The notes under the pieces: model-generated | The model's database searches: none | What the model was told of the DNA's origin: nothing | Seen by the model: the letters and a program-made list of their open reading frames with translations, nothing else | Shown here: positions 1 to 9,267 of the stretch, in pieces | Numbering within the stretch: the stretch's first letter is position 1 | Layout: every line of letters begins with the position of its first letter | Position numbers and translations under genes: made by a program | Assembly (NCBI RefSeq): GCF_900096915.1 | Contig: NZ_FMYK01000002.1 | Location: 1-64,000, forward strand | Source of the DNA: Acinetobacter marinus | GTDB lineage: Bacteria; Pseudomonadota; Gammaproteobacteria; Pseudomonadales; Moraxellaceae | Length of the DNA stretch: 64,000 bases | Direction: 5' to 3'

Positions 1-90
1 CACCTGATCCCTTCCCGAACTCAGAAGTGAAACCACTTAGCGCTGATGGTAGTGTGGGGTTACCCATGTGAGAGTAAGTCATCGCCAGCT
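1..90 (+). rRNA. rrf: 5S ribosomal RNA, 3' part
   Basis: This is the 3' three quarters of a 5S rRNA gene; the 5' end lies before the window. It shows the conserved 5S core (CTGATCCCTTCCCGAACTC) and ends in TCGCCAGC, which would pair with the missing 5' end. A strong terminator follows at 101-131, so this is the end of an rRNA operon. Confidence 0.95.
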
Positions 91-100
91 TTTAATTCCA

Positions 101-131
101 AAGCCCCCACCAAATAGGTGGGGGCTTTTTT
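101..131 (+). terminator. Rho-independent terminator of the rrn operon
   Basis: The stem AAGCCCCCACC / GGTGGGGGCTT has a small AT-rich loop and is followed by a T run. It lies ten bases after the 5S rRNA. Confidence 0.93.
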
Positions 132-272
132 ATGCAGTGAAGGAGCTTAAAGGGGTGCATTACATCTACAATTGTTTAAAAAATGTGATTAAAAAATTGA
201 TCTAGTCATGTACTTTTAATTTATAAAAAATTAGAATAGCAACAAATATTAACAATGACACAGGAATAATAA

Positions 273-1748
273 ATGACGTTAGGAAATGATATAAGAGTCC
301 TTATGTGCTTAGGGATCTCTACCGTATTAGTGGCATGTGGAGGTGGTGGATCCTCTACAGAGAACAAGCCTGCGGTTGTTCAAAAAAGTAATAGTAGTAT
401 AACGTTTACGCAACAACAAGATAGCGATGATGATTTTCAAGTTGAAATTGATTTGAAAGAACTTGTGGATGAGTTAGACATCGATCCGAGCTTAATTCAG
501 GCGACGGTTGATTGTGAAGCGAATCGTGTTCCAAGTTTTGCAAATGTGATTATTAAAGCAAGTTTATCTGATACAACAAAAACAATATATGCACCTGTCG
601 GTTGTGATAATGTGATTACCACGTATGCAACAGACTTAGTACAAGGAAATTGGCAATTTGAAGTCATTGCTTATGATGTTCAGAAAAAACAGATTTTGGC
701 AGCAGAAAAAACGATCAATATTAGAAAGACTTCAAAAATTGAATCGGGCTTAACCTTTGTTGCAGATGCGAGTAGAACTGCAGAAAAAGCCACTTTATCC
801 AAGACTATAGATGAAGATGTACTATACGAAGTTTCTGCGACATTGCCTGAATACTTTCATAGTGATGAAGAAAATTTTGTCTATTTAAAGAGTATTAATG
901 ATTATATCGGCGCCAATCAAGAATATTTTTACTTATCCGATGAGTTTAGTTTAGTCGGTTATGGTAATCAAATGCAAGTCAATGTAGATGGTTTTGATGG
1001 AGTGTATTGGGATGGAGATTTTATTTTATCCGATTTAAAAAGTAATCTTGAAACAGGTGTATATGGAAACTTACTAAGATACCCTTTTCATAATCCACGT
1101 ATTGGTGGGTTGAGTTGGACAGGTGATTATCGTGGATGTAATGAATCCAAAAGTTGGCTGTTAATAGATCAAATTACGGTTGAAAGCGGTGCAATTCGTT
1201 CTATTGATTTCCGATTCGCTCAGCATTGTGAGGATCAGCCCGATGGTGCCTTATTTGGTTTTATTCACTGGAAATCACCTTCTGATTCGATTGGTTATAA
1301 ATGGCAACCTAAATTAGAAACAGTTCCTGAGGGTAATTATATTGCGATAGAAAGTGATAAAGGCGACTACATTGGCGGTGGTCAGAATTATTTATTTGAC
1401 CCAAGTAATGCAGTAGTGCAAGTGGAAAATAATGAGAAAAATGCCCTCTCTATTAATATCCACGGTGATTCATGGTGGAGTGGACAATTTGCTATCCCTA
1501 TAAGTTATTCAAAATTAGAAAAGGGAACCTATTTAAACTTAACGCGCTACCCATTCCATAATCCAACTCGTGGTGGTTTGAATTGGGATGGCGATGGGCG
1601 AGGTTGTAATGAACTTAGTGGTTGGATGATTGTTGACGATACTGTATATCGAGAGGATCAGTTGATTTCGATAGATCTTCGATTTGAGCAACATTGTGAG
1701 GGGAATGCTCCAGCACTCAGAGGGAAAGTGCATTGGAAACTTCCTTGA
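273..1748 (+). CDS. Putative lipoprotein with a duplicated C-terminal domain
   Basis: I do not recognise the family. The N-terminus has a hydrophobic stretch ending in the lipobox LVAC, with the lipidated Cys at residue 22 followed by a Gly/Ser linker, so it is probably a membrane-anchored lipoprotein. The C-terminal half holds two similar copies of one module, near residues 258-335 and 410-490. Each has RYPFHNP, then GGL-W-GD-RGCNE, a W(L/M)(L/M)(I/V)D segment, and (R)F-QHCE followed by a HW. The two conserved Cys per copy could form a disulfide. The ATG has an AGGA ribosome site nine bases upstream. A terminator follows at 1775-1805. It stands alone after the rRNA operon. Confidence 0.8.
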   Translation: MTLGNDIRVLMCLGISTVLVACGGGGSSTENKPAVVQKSNSSITFTQQQDSDDDFQVEIDLKELVDELDIDPSLIQATVDCEANRVPSFANVIIKASLSDTTKTIYAPVGCDNVITTYATDLVQGNWQFEVIAYDVQKKQILAAEKTINIRKTSKIESGLTFVADASRTAEKATLSKTIDEDVLYEVSATLPEYFHSDEENFVYLKSINDYIGANQEYFYLSDEFSLVGYGNQMQVNVDGFDGVYWDGDFILSDLKSNLETGVYGNLLRYPFHNPRIGGLSWTGDYRGCNESKSWLLIDQITVESGAIRSIDFRFAQHCEDQPDGALFGFIHWKSPSDSIGYKWQPKLETVPEGNYIAIESDKGDYIGGGQNYLFDPSNAVVQVENNEKNALSINIHGDSWWSGQFAIPISYSKLEKGTYLNLTRYPFHNPTRGGLNWDGDGRGCNELSGWMIVDDTVYREDQLISIDLRFEQHCEGNAPALRGKVHWKLP

Positions 1749-1774
1749 TACACCCAAATAAATAATACGCTTGC

Positions 1775-1805
1775 AAAAAGCATCCTCATTTGACGGATGC
1801 TTTTT
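1775..1805. terminator. Rho-independent terminator, usable in both directions
   Basis: AAAAAGCATCC / GGATGCTTTTT with a 9-base loop lies 27 bases after the lipoprotein stop codon. The remaining bases to the next gene at 2049 show no feature I can support. Confidence 0.85.
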
Positions 1806-2048
1806 TATTTAAAGTGTCGACTACAATTTAATCAATCCGATTCTTTTAAATTCATGTTAAAATAATTGCCTTTCATTTTCAGCCCATCAATTTGATCCTT
1901 CCAATTCTCAATCTATATTGAGCATTGTACTAGAGATCACGCTGATTTATTTATCGAAATTCACCAAAAGTTGCCAGCCAAACTTGTTCAGCCAGTATGT
2001 TTTCAGTAACGGCTATAAGCGAAGTTTGCCAGCCGAGATTGACCAATT

Positions 2049-4478
2049 ATGAGCACTGCGTACACCATGCAGACTGCGCCAAAAGCGTTGTTTGATTATG
2101 ATAAATTTTGGGCATCATGCTTTGAGCCTGCACCATTTTTGCCGATGTCACGTGCAGAGATGGACTTGCTTGGTTGGGACAGTTGCGACTTTATTTTGGT
2201 CTGTGGTGACGCCTATATTGATCATCCGTCTTTTGTGTCAGGCATTATTGGTCGTGTGCTTGAGGCACAGGGTTTCCGTGTAGGGATTATTGCACAACCT
2301 GATTGGACAGATGTCGAAGCCTTTCGTGTGTTAGGTAAGCCAAATATTGCTTGGGGTGTGACAGCGGGTAATATGGATTCGATGATCAACCGCTATACCG
2401 CAGATCGTAAAATCCGTTCCGATGATGCCTATTCGCCTGATAATGTGCCGAATAAACGTCCTGACCGTGCAGCGACCGTGTATTGCCAGCGTGTACGTGA
2501 GGCTTTTCCTGATGTGCCTGTGCTACTTGGTGGTATCGAAGGTTCATTGCGTCGTATTGCGCATTATGATTATTGGTCGGACAAAGTGCGTCGCTCGATC
2601 TTGATGGATTCCAAAGCAGATTTGCTGATGTACGGTAATGGTGAACGCTCGATCATTGAGGTGATGCATCGTCTCGCCAAAGGTGAAAAAATCCACGAGA
2701 TCACCGATGTGCGTGGTACAGCTTTTATCATCAATAAGCATAATCGTGCTTCAAAATCGCAGTTTGTCGAAATTGCCTCAAATGATGTCGATACCATTGG
2801 GCGTGTCGATGCGATTATCAATCCTTATGTCATGACCGAAGATTTAGAAGGTTGTGATATCGAAAAGAATAAAAATAGTTCACTCAGCCAATATCAAAAT
2901 TTTCAGAAAGAAGCGGTTGCCAATCCGATTATTCGTCAAGCAGATGACCTTGCAGCTGATACGCAGATCGTGCAGTTACAACCATCAAAAGCGATTAAAC
3001 ACCGTTTGCCACCACGTGAGCTTGCCGTAATTCGTTTACCTGCGTTTGAGCAAGTGGCAAATGATCCTGTGCTGTATGCGCATGCCAACCGAATTTTGCA
3101 TCTTGAAACCAATCCGGGCAACGCTCGGGCGTTGGTTCAAAAGCATGGTGAGCGTGATGTCTGGCTCAATCCACCACCGATTCCGTTGACTACGGAAGAA
3201 ATGGATTATGTGTTTGATTTGCCTTATGCACGTCTGCCACATCCTGCTTATAAAGACGCACGCTTTCCTGCCTTTGACATGATTAAATTTTCTGTGAACA
3301 TCATGCGTGGCTGTTTCGGTGGATGCACATTCTGTTCGATTACCGAGCATGAAGGACGAATTATTCAAAACCGTTCGGAAGACTCAATTCTACGTGAAGT
3401 GGAAAAAATTCGTGATACTGCACCGGGTTTTACAGGGATTATTTCTGATCTTGGCGGACCTACGGCGAATATGTATCGCTTGCAATGTAAAGATCCTGAG
3501 ATTGAAAAGAATTGTCGTAAACCGTCGTGTGTCTATCCAGGTGTCTGTCAAAATCTACACACCGATCATGCGCCATTAACCCAATTGTATCGTAAAGCCC
3601 GTAGTCTAAAAGGCATTAAGAAAATTCTGATCGGTTCAGGCTTGCGTTATGACCTTGCGGTGCTGAATCCTGAATATGTCAAAGAATTGGTACAACATCA
3701 TGTCGGCGGTTATCTGAAAATTGCCCCTGAACATACCGAAACTGGACCTTTGTCAAAAATGATGAAACCGGGTATCGGCACTTATGATCGCTTTAAACAA
3801 ATGTTTGATCGTTTTAGTAAAGAAGTCGGTAAAGAGCAGTATTTGATTCCGTACTTTATTGCGGCGCATCCAGGGACATCAGATTATGACATGATGAATT
3901 TGGCGATTTGGCTCAAGAAAAATGGCTTCCGTGCCGATCAAGTGCAGACCTTTTACCCATCACCGATGGCAACGGCGACCACCATGTATTACACAGGGAA
4001 AAATCCGTTGGCGAAAGTCGCTCGCTATACCGAAGATGTCGATATCGTCAAAGGTGAAAAGCGTCGCCGTTTGCATAAGGCGTTTTTGCGCTACCATGAT
4101 GCCAACAATTGGCCGATGCTTCGTGATGCTTTGAAAGAAATGGGACGTGCTGATTTGATTGGTAATTCTAAACAGCATTTGATTCCGACCTATCAACCGC
4201 AAGGCACAGGTGAGTATCAATCTGCTCGCAAGAAAAATTCTTCGAAAGCTGGTGACTCTGTGAAACGTACTGGCGGGCAAAGCACATCACAAAAAGCCCC
4301 TCAAAAAGGGCAAATATTGACTCAACACACAGGTTTGCCACCAAGAGAGCAAACGGATCGCTCAAGTTCGACCAATAATAATCAAGCAAAAAAAGTTCAG
4401 TCGAAAAATGCGCAAGGTCGAAATGCTTCAAATCCTAAACAAAAATCATCAGGGAAAAAGCACTCAAATCGTGCTTAA
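2049..4478 (+). CDS. ygiQ: YgiQ-family radical SAM protein
   Basis: The sequence matches the YgiQ (UPF0313) family over its whole length: an N-terminal domain with [10 protein letters not shown], an IEGSLRR segment, and the radical SAM cluster motif C-FGG-C-TF-C at Cys422, Cys426 and Cys429, which should bind a 4Fe-4S cluster and S-adenosylmethionine. The substrate of the family is not established. At 809 residues it is longer than a typical YgiQ because of a basic, low-complexity Ser/Gln/Lys tail after about residue 715. The start at 2049 gives the N-terminus usual for the family. It is a single-gene unit between two unrelated loci. Confidence 0.93.
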   Translation: MSTAYTMQTAPKALFDYDKFWASCFEPAPFLPMSRAEMDLLGWDSCDFILVCGDAYIDHPSFVSGIIGRVLEAQGFRVGIIAQPDWTDVEAFRVLGKPNIAWGVTAGNMDSMINRYTADRKIRSDDAYSPDNVPNKRPDRAATVYCQRVREAFPDVPVLLGGIEGSLRRIAHYDYWSDKVRRSILMDSKADLLMYGNGERSIIEVMHRLAKGEKIHEITDVRGTAFIINKHNRASKSQFVEIASNDVDTIGRVDAIINPYVMTEDLEGCDIEKNKNSSLSQYQNFQKEAVANPIIRQADDLAADTQIVQLQPSKAIKHRLPPRELAVIRLPAFEQVANDPVLYAHANRILHLETNPGNARALVQKHGERDVWLNPPPIPLTTEEMDYVFDLPYARLPHPAYKDARFPAFDMIKFSVNIMRGCFGGCTFCSITEHEGRIIQNRSEDSILREVEKIRDTAPGFTGIISDLGGPTANMYRLQCKDPEIEKNCRKPSCVYPGVCQNLHTDHAPLTQLYRKARSLKGIKKILIGSGLRYDLAVLNPEYVKELVQHHVGGYLKIAPEHTETGPLSKMMKPGIGTYDRFKQMFDRFSKEVGKEQYLIPYFIAAHPGTSDYDMMNLAIWLKKNGFRADQVQTFYPSPMATATTMYYTGKNPLAKVARYTEDVDIVKGEKRRRLHKAFLRYHDANNWPMLRDALKEMGRADLIGNSKQHLIPTYQPQGTGEYQSARKKNSSKAGDSVKRTGGQSTSQKAPQKGQILTQHTGLPPREQTDRSSSTNNNQAKKVQSKNAQGRNASNPKQKSSGKKHSNRA

Positions 4479-4498
4479 TGAACTAATGCAAAATCATG

Positions 4499-4523
4499 CG
4501 CTGTGCTGAAATTGTGCACAGCG
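4499..4523 (+). terminator. Hairpin after ygiQ, possible terminator
   Basis: CGCTGTGC / GCACAGCG with a 9-base loop, 20 bases after the ygiQ stop. The following bases are only moderately T-rich, so termination here is uncertain. Confidence 0.35.
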
Positions 4524-4727
4524 TATGGTGTTATTCATTTAAATTGCGCTAAAACACTTTCAAATAAACATTTTGGTACGAAGATTGCATTTTTACAGCG
4601 CAACAAGAGTGAAGATGTTGTGTTCTGCATGGTCTTGGTGCATTTTGATAGATGTGCAACGTGCATTATCATGAGTATGTGCTTTGCATGAATAAGCGCT
4701 AAACCAAATTTGCAAAAGAGTCGTAAA

Positions 4728-4976
4728 ATGAGTGAAATCCGATTTGAATTTTATGGTCGGCTAGCGAGTCTAGCAGATCGACCAAGCATTGATTTAGCAA
4801 CGACTTTTCCAATTCGGCTACAAGATGCCTTAACGCACTTGGCTGAACAGCTTCCACAGATTCATGACAATCTTGAACGCTGTGCCTGTGCGGTCGGCGA
4901 TCAATTGGTGCATCGTGATTTGATGATTCATGAGCAGATGACCATCGCTTTATTACCTCCAGTTACAGGAGGCTAA
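4728..4976 (+). CDS. moaD: Molybdopterin synthase small subunit MoaD
   Basis: This 82-residue ubiquitin-like protein ends in PPVTGG. The C-terminal Gly-Gly is the site that is adenylated and thiocarboxylated so that MoaD can donate sulfur to precursor Z (cPMP). An upstream TTG at 4710 is in frame, but the ATG at 4728 gives the normal family length and has an AAGAG ribosome site. The moaE start codon follows two bases after the stop, so the two synthase subunits are probably translationally coupled. Confidence 0.93.
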   Translation: MSEIRFEFYGRLASLADRPSIDLATTFPIRLQDALTHLAEQLPQIHDNLERCACAVGDQLVHRDLMIHEQMTIALLPPVTGG

Positions 4977-4978
4977 AA

Positions 4979-5518
4979 ATGTCAGAACAACTCAACCTAA
5001 GAATTAACGCTGAGATTGAACGCATTCAAGATCATGAGATTGATCTGAATCAGTTGCTTGCCATGCAATATTTTCCTGAATGTGGTGGTTTAGCACTTTT
5101 TGCAGGGACGGTGCGTGATCATCACGAGGGCAAAGCCGTAAAAAGCCTGAAATATACCGCTTATAAGCCACTGGCAGAGCGTTTAGTCCGAGAGATCGAA
5201 CTCGACATCGAGCAAAAATATGGCGTGTCTTATGTGCGGGTCGTGCATCGTATTGGGCATTTAGACATTGGCGAAGTGGCGATCTATGCGGTAGCTCGTG
5301 CTGCGCATCGCCGTGAAGCCTTTGCCGCTTGCGAGGAAGCGGTGGAACGGGTGAAACACGAAGTGCCAGTGTGGAAAGAAGAATTTTATCATGACGGGAC
5401 AAGTGTCTTTGTCGAAGGTTGTTGTATTCGTAGTGACTATGCTGATGTGGCGCAGAAAAAGGATATAAAACATGCACATCATCAGCACGATCATACAGCT
5501 TGTTCACATGAACATTAA
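4979..5518 (+). CDS. moaE: Molybdopterin synthase large subunit MoaE
   Basis: This is the catalytic subunit that converts cPMP to molybdopterin with sulfur from MoaD. The core GGLALFAGTVRDHHEGK, the Y-A-KPLAE segment, the (H)RIGHLDIGE strand and VPVWKEE, which holds an active-site Lys, are all present. The C-terminus carries a His-rich tail (HAHHQHDH) that most MoaE proteins lack. It might bind metal, but that is only a guess from composition. It pairs with moaD just upstream. Confidence 0.94.
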   Translation: MSEQLNLRINAEIERIQDHEIDLNQLLAMQYFPECGGLALFAGTVRDHHEGKAVKSLKYTAYKPLAERLVREIELDIEQKYGVSYVRVVHRIGHLDIGEVAIYAVARAAHRREAFAACEEAVERVKHEVPVWKEEFYHDGTSVFVEGCCIRSDYADVAQKKDIKHAHHQHDHTACSHEH

Positions 5519-5605
5519 GCGTTATATGTTTTGTAAATGCAGGAGACTTTATTTTGAAAATAAAAGCATTTTCGACAAGGTCTTGTGGTGTATGCTCTTA
5601 TGTAA

Positions 5606-5806
5606 GGATTAACCTTCGGTTCGAGTTACTTTTCTTTCGGGAAAAGTAACCAAAACCATTTTGTCAGTTGCAAACTCGGTCAAATACCTTAAAAGAAATA
5701 ATGTCTTGAGAAACATTATCTTGCATATTGAAGTTGTTCCTCGAACATGCAACTGACATTTCTACGAATCAGATGATAGTTACTCATCTAATGCTTAGGT
5801 TAATTA
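5606..5806. repeat. Structured intergenic repeat, copy 1
   Basis: About 200 bp between moaE and moaCB. It begins GGATTAACCTTCGGTTCGA. It contains a stem GTTACTTTTC / GAAAAGTAAC (5625-5650) with a TTTCG-type loop, a long-range stem GTCAGTTGC (5663-5671) / GCAACTGAC (5749-5757), a small AGATGA / TCATCT hairpin near the end, and a closing AGGTTAA that could pair with TTAACCT at the start. A related copy lies at 20612-20814 with compensatory changes in two stems. No coding potential is seen. Confidence 0.8.
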
Positions 5807-5847
5807 AAACATTAAACTTTAAAATTTAAACTTTTGGAAATTTTGCG

Positions 5848-6771
5848 ATGAAAAATGTCGGCATGAAGCCTGAAAGCTATCGAATTGCCAAAGCCAGTGC
5901 CGAGTTGCTTGCGCCTGCACACTGTATTCAATTGCTTGCGGATGGTAATACTGAAAAAGGCGATGCCTTAAAAACAGCACGTATCGCAGGGATTCTCGCA
6001 GCAAAGCGTACCGATGAACTGATTCCGCTGTGTCATCCATTGCCGATTTATCGGGCGGATGTGGAATTTGAACTTTTGGAAGATCGTGTGGTGATCTATG
6101 CCGAAGTGGAAACCATCGGTCCAACGGGTGTGGAAATGGAAGCCTTGACGGCGGCAAGTTTGGCAGGATTGACCATTTATGACATGCTCAAACCGCACTG
6201 TGAACCTGAAGAATTAGTATTGCAACAATGCAAACTGGATCAAAAAAAAGGCGGTAAATCTCACTTCAAACGCACATTACGCCGTGCAGTATCTGCGGCG
6301 GTGATTGTGTTGTCTGATACCGTGGCAGCAGGGCGTAAGCCTGATACCGCAGGGCGTTCGGTAGTTGACACTTTAGAGCAAGCAGGCTTTGAGCCGATCC
6401 ATTACCAAATCTTGCCTGACGAATCTGAGCAACTCAAAAGCCTTGTTTTAGAGTTGAGTCAAAGTTACGCCTGCGTGATCACTGTGGGTGGTACAGGTCT
6501 AGGTAGTCGTGACATTACCGTTGAAACCTTACAACCTTTATTGAAGCGTGAAATCCCTGGATTAATGGAAGCAGCTCGATCATTTGGGCAGAAGCGCACA
6601 CCGTATGCGGCGCTTTCTCGTGGCGTGGCGGGCTATATTGATCGTAGCCTCGTCATTACCTTGCCGGGGAGTCGTGGTGGTGCAAGTGAGTCGATGGCGG
6701 CGATTTTGCCTGCATTGGTGCATTTGGTTGATGTCAGTCAGGATTTGCCACATGCGCAAGGTTATCAATAA
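5848..6771 (+). CDS. moaCB: Fused MoaC-MoaB molybdopterin biosynthesis protein
   Basis: Residues 1 to about 145 form a MoaC domain (cPMP synthase step), with KTARIAGI, the LIPLCHP motif with its active-site His, GPTGVEMEALTAAS, and YDM-K carrying the catalytic Lys. Residues from about 147 to the end form a MoaB/MogA domain that would adenylate molybdopterin, with VIVLSDT, GGTG-GSRD and ITLPGS. Such fusions are known in this group of bacteria. The protein starts close to the usual MVDVS-like strand, lacking the first dozen residues seen in E. coli MoaC. moeA follows 14 bases downstream. No moaA gene is seen in the window. Confidence 0.93.
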   Translation: MKNVGMKPESYRIAKASAELLAPAHCIQLLADGNTEKGDALKTARIAGILAAKRTDELIPLCHPLPIYRADVEFELLEDRVVIYAEVETIGPTGVEMEALTAASLAGLTIYDMLKPHCEPEELVLQQCKLDQKKGGKSHFKRTLRRAVSAAVIVLSDTVAAGRKPDTAGRSVVDTLEQAGFEPIHYQILPDESEQLKSLVLELSQSYACVITVGGTGLGSRDITVETLQPLLKREIPGLMEAARSFGQKRTPYAALSRGVAGYIDRSLVITLPGSRGGASESMAAILPALVHLVDVSQDLPHAQGYQ

Positions 6772-6785
6772 GGTCATTTAAAATT

Positions 6786-8027
6786 ATGGTGGCAACAGTA
6801 TCAGCGTGTGGTGCGGAAAAAGGTTTAATCAGCATTGATCAAGCGATCGAAATCATCCTGCAGCAGACACAACCTTTAAGCATTGAAAATAAAGTACTAC
6901 AGGCAAGTTTACATCACTATTTGGCAGAAGATATTCACGCCCAAGTGAATTTACCCACCTTTTCGCAAAGTGCGGTGGATGGTTATGCGCTGTGTTTTGA
7001 TGGTGAAAATGCTCAAGATCAAACATTTGAAGTGATCGGGGAAATCCGAGCAGGTGGTGATCAGCAATTTCAGTTGAATCATGGTCAAGCAGTACGGATT
7101 TTCACAGGCGGTAAAATTCCTGAAAACACCACCACGGTTGCACGGCAAGAAATTGTTCAAGCCAAACAATCATCAATCACCATCACGGAACCACTTCGAG
7201 CCGATGCGGATATTCGTCATGTTGGTGAAGAAGTGTCAAAAGAGCAACTTTTGGCTGAGCGTGGGCAATATCTGAGTGTCGGTGCAATTGCAGCCTTGAG
7301 TATGGCAGGTGTGTTTGAGGTCACTGTATTTAAGCAACCGAAAATTGCGGTGCTGATCACGGGTGATGAAGTGGCGACCTCAAGCAATGATCCGTCAATG
7401 GATGCTAGCTCAAAAGTATTTGATGCCAATGGTCCTTTACTTCAAGCATGGTGTCAGTCGAATCATTTTCAGGTTGATGTTTTGCATATTGTCGATGATG
7501 AAGCGGTGGTCAATGACACTTTTCATCGCCTTAAAACGCAATACGATGTGTTGATCACTACAGGTGGTGTATCGGTTGGTGATTATGACTATGTACGTCC
7601 TTGTGCGCTGAACAATGGTTTTACGCAACACTTTTGGAAAGTGAAACAAAAACCAGGCAAACCGTTATTTTTCGCATCCTTTCAAAATCAAGATCATCAT
7701 TGTTATTTGCTTGGGTTACCGGGGAATCCTGCGGCGGTCTATGTCTGTATGCAGGTTTATGGCAAGCTGTTGCTGAATACCTTACAAGGCAATTGCAATA
7801 CCCTACAGTGGTTTAGCGCAACATTAACGCAGCCGATCAAAGCGGATCAACGTGAGCGATTTATCCGTATGGTCATGGCGTTTGATCAAGGGCGTTTAAC
7901 GGTTCAGCCATTGGCAAAACAGCAGTCACATATGCTCTCCAATCTGATGCAAGCCAATTGTTTGGTCAGAGTACCGAGCGATCGGCAATGCGAGGCTGGC
8001 GATCCATTACAAGTATTGATGCTCTAG
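6786..8027 (+). CDS. moeA: Molybdopterin molybdenumtransferase MoeA
   Basis: MoeA inserts molybdate into adenylated molybdopterin. The 413-residue protein has the family landmarks: FSQSAVDGYA near the N-terminus, FTGGKIPENT, the GDE motif in LITGDEVATS, TTGGVSVGDYDYV in the MPT-binding domain, and GLPGNPAAV. It follows moaCB closely and probably shares its transcript, so moaCB and moeA together cover late cofactor assembly. A bidirectional terminator lies 35 bases downstream. Confidence 0.94.
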   Translation: MVATVSACGAEKGLISIDQAIEIILQQTQPLSIENKVLQASLHHYLAEDIHAQVNLPTFSQSAVDGYALCFDGENAQDQTFEVIGEIRAGGDQQFQLNHGQAVRIFTGGKIPENTTTVARQEIVQAKQSSITITEPLRADADIRHVGEEVSKEQLLAERGQYLSVGAIAALSMAGVFEVTVFKQPKIAVLITGDEVATSSNDPSMDASSKVFDANGPLLQAWCQSNHFQVDVLHIVDDEAVVNDTFHRLKTQYDVLITTGGVSVGDYDYVRPCALNNGFTQHFWKVKQKPGKPLFFASFQNQDHHCYLLGLPGNPAAVYVCMQVYGKLLLNTLQGNCNTLQWFSATLTQPIKADQRERFIRMVMAFDQGRLTVQPLAKQQSHMLSNLMQANCLVRVPSDRQCEAGDPLQVLML

Positions 8028-8061
8028 TTCAACAGATATTAAATGACTAATTCACACATAA

Positions 8062-8100
8062 AAAAACTGCCTGATTGATAAGACAGATCAGGCAGTTTTT
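8062..8100. terminator. Bidirectional terminator between moeA and ompW
   Basis: AAAAACTGCCTGA / TCAGGCAGTTTTT with a 13-base loop. It sits between two convergent genes and has A and T runs on both sides, so it can serve both strands. Confidence 0.9.
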
Positions 8101-8122
8101 ATTGAGAATATGCTGTTTAAAC

Positions 8123-8740
8123 TTAGAAGTTATAGCTTAAACCAACTGTATATACCCAAGGATTCACTTCTAAAGTACCGATGTCAGTACCATTTAATTC
8201 GAGGTCAGTTTCAACATTGGCATAACGGACGTCTGCATACACGCCCCAGTTTTTTGCATCAGCAGGTTGGAAAATGAAACCCACTTGACCAGCAGCTGCT
8301 ACACTCACGTCATCTGCTTCAAGATCGTGGTTCGTGCCTTTGACTTCTTCATCCCAAGGCACAACGACTGTTACACCTGCACCGATATATGGTGTAAAGC
8401 CTTTATAAGTTGGCAAGTTGTATTTTGCAGTCAATGTCGGTGGAAGATGTTTGAACGATGCTTCAAGGCCAAGTTCAGGAAGCTCTACATCATGTTTGAA
8501 TGGGGTTGCCAACAACAATTCTACAGAGAATGGTGTATCAGCAAAACGATATTCTACAGATGGCGTGAAGTTGTATTCACTAGAAACGTCTGGGTGTACA
8601 GTCGTACCGCCAATATTTAGCGTACCGTTGTCTGAATCAGGAGCAAGTAAACTTCCACCCACTTTGACAGTCCAGTTGCCTGCGAAACTTGCAGAAGAGA
8701 GCGCTAAAACAGCAGTAGCGAGAGCAATTTTTTTCAACAT
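8123..8740 (-). CDS. ompW: OmpW-family outer membrane protein
   Basis: This 205-residue protein has a signal peptide (LKKIALATAVLALSSASFA) and the OmpW layout: an 8-stranded barrel with FTPSVEYRF, ELLLATPF-H, LPPTLTAKYNLP, PYIGAGV and a final aromatic residue (GLSYNF). OmpW proteins are small outer membrane channels for hydrophobic compounds. An in-frame ATG nine codons upstream (8764) exists, but the start at 8740 has a GGAGA ribosome site and leaves a clean signal peptide. It is transcribed alone, convergent with moeA. Confidence 0.92.
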   Translation of the reverse strand: MLKKIALATAVLALSSASFAGNWTVKVGGSLLAPDSDNGTLNIGGTTVHPDVSSEYNFTPSVEYRFADTPFSVELLLATPFKHDVELPELGLEASFKHLPPTLTAKYNLPTYKGFTPYIGAGVTVVVPWDEEVKGTNHDLEADDVSVAAAGQVGFIFQPADAKNWGVYADVRYANVETDLELNGTDIGTLEVNPWVYTVGLSYNF

Positions 8741-9109
8741 TGTTGTATCTCCAATTTGTAACAAAATAATTGTAATGCAGATACAAATGTTTACGCAATC
8801 ACATTTTTAGATACATTTGATATCTAGTTGAATTTTATAAGAATATAATTTAATAATATGTTAATGAGAATAGGTTTCATTCTTTGATTTGACGAAAATA
8901 AATAAAATATTTAATAAAAACAATGAATTAAAATAAATATACACTTGTGTATAAATGAAAACTTAATTCAGAAATGCTTAAATATTCAGCAAAATAAAGC
9001 ACATTATTTCTTCACAAAGTATTTGGGGGAAAAGCAAGTGGTTTTTAGGTTGGAGAATAGATGGTAATCAATAGCAAAAAGAGAGGATAAAATGATGCTT
9101 ATTAGAAAA
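8741..9109. other. AT-rich spacer upstream of ompW
   Basis: No ORF or RNA gene is visible in these 369 bases. The sequence is very AT-rich with several A tracts (near 8880-8990), compatible with an ompW promoter region open to nucleoid-protein control. I could not fix a single promoter. Confidence 0.5.
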
Positions 9110-9185
9110 TGGTGGAGTCAAGGAGGATCGAACTCCTGACCTCTACAATGCCATTGTAGCGCTCTACCAACTGAGCTATGACCCC
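9110..9185 (-). tRNA. tRNA-Ala (anticodon GGC)
   Basis: The reverse strand starts GGGGTCATAGCTCAGTTGG, has the anticodon stem-loop CTACAATGGCATTGTAG, the T arm GGTTCGATCC-type sequence AGTTCGATCCT, and an encoded CCA end. The acceptor stem pairs GGGGTCA with TGACTCC, allowing one G-T pair. Confidence 0.95.
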
Positions 9186-9212
9186 AAGTATTTTGCTTTT
9201 ATACAGCACTAC

Positions 9213-9252
9213 AAAAAAGTGCTACGCCATCTTATGCAGATGGCGTAGCACT
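9213..9252 (-). terminator. gltX: Rho-independent terminator of gltX
   Basis: A perfect 15-bp stem, AGTGCTACGCCATCT / AGATGGCGTAGCACT, has a 5-base loop and is followed on the minus strand by a T run. It lies 16 bases after the gltX stop codon. Confidence 0.93.
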
Positions 9253-9267
9253 GTCAATTCTGCTGGA

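Noticed and set aside
4503..4691. 62-codon ORF between ygiQ and moaD
   Set aside because: No ribosome site, no motif, Cys-rich random composition, and it overlaps the hairpin after ygiQ.
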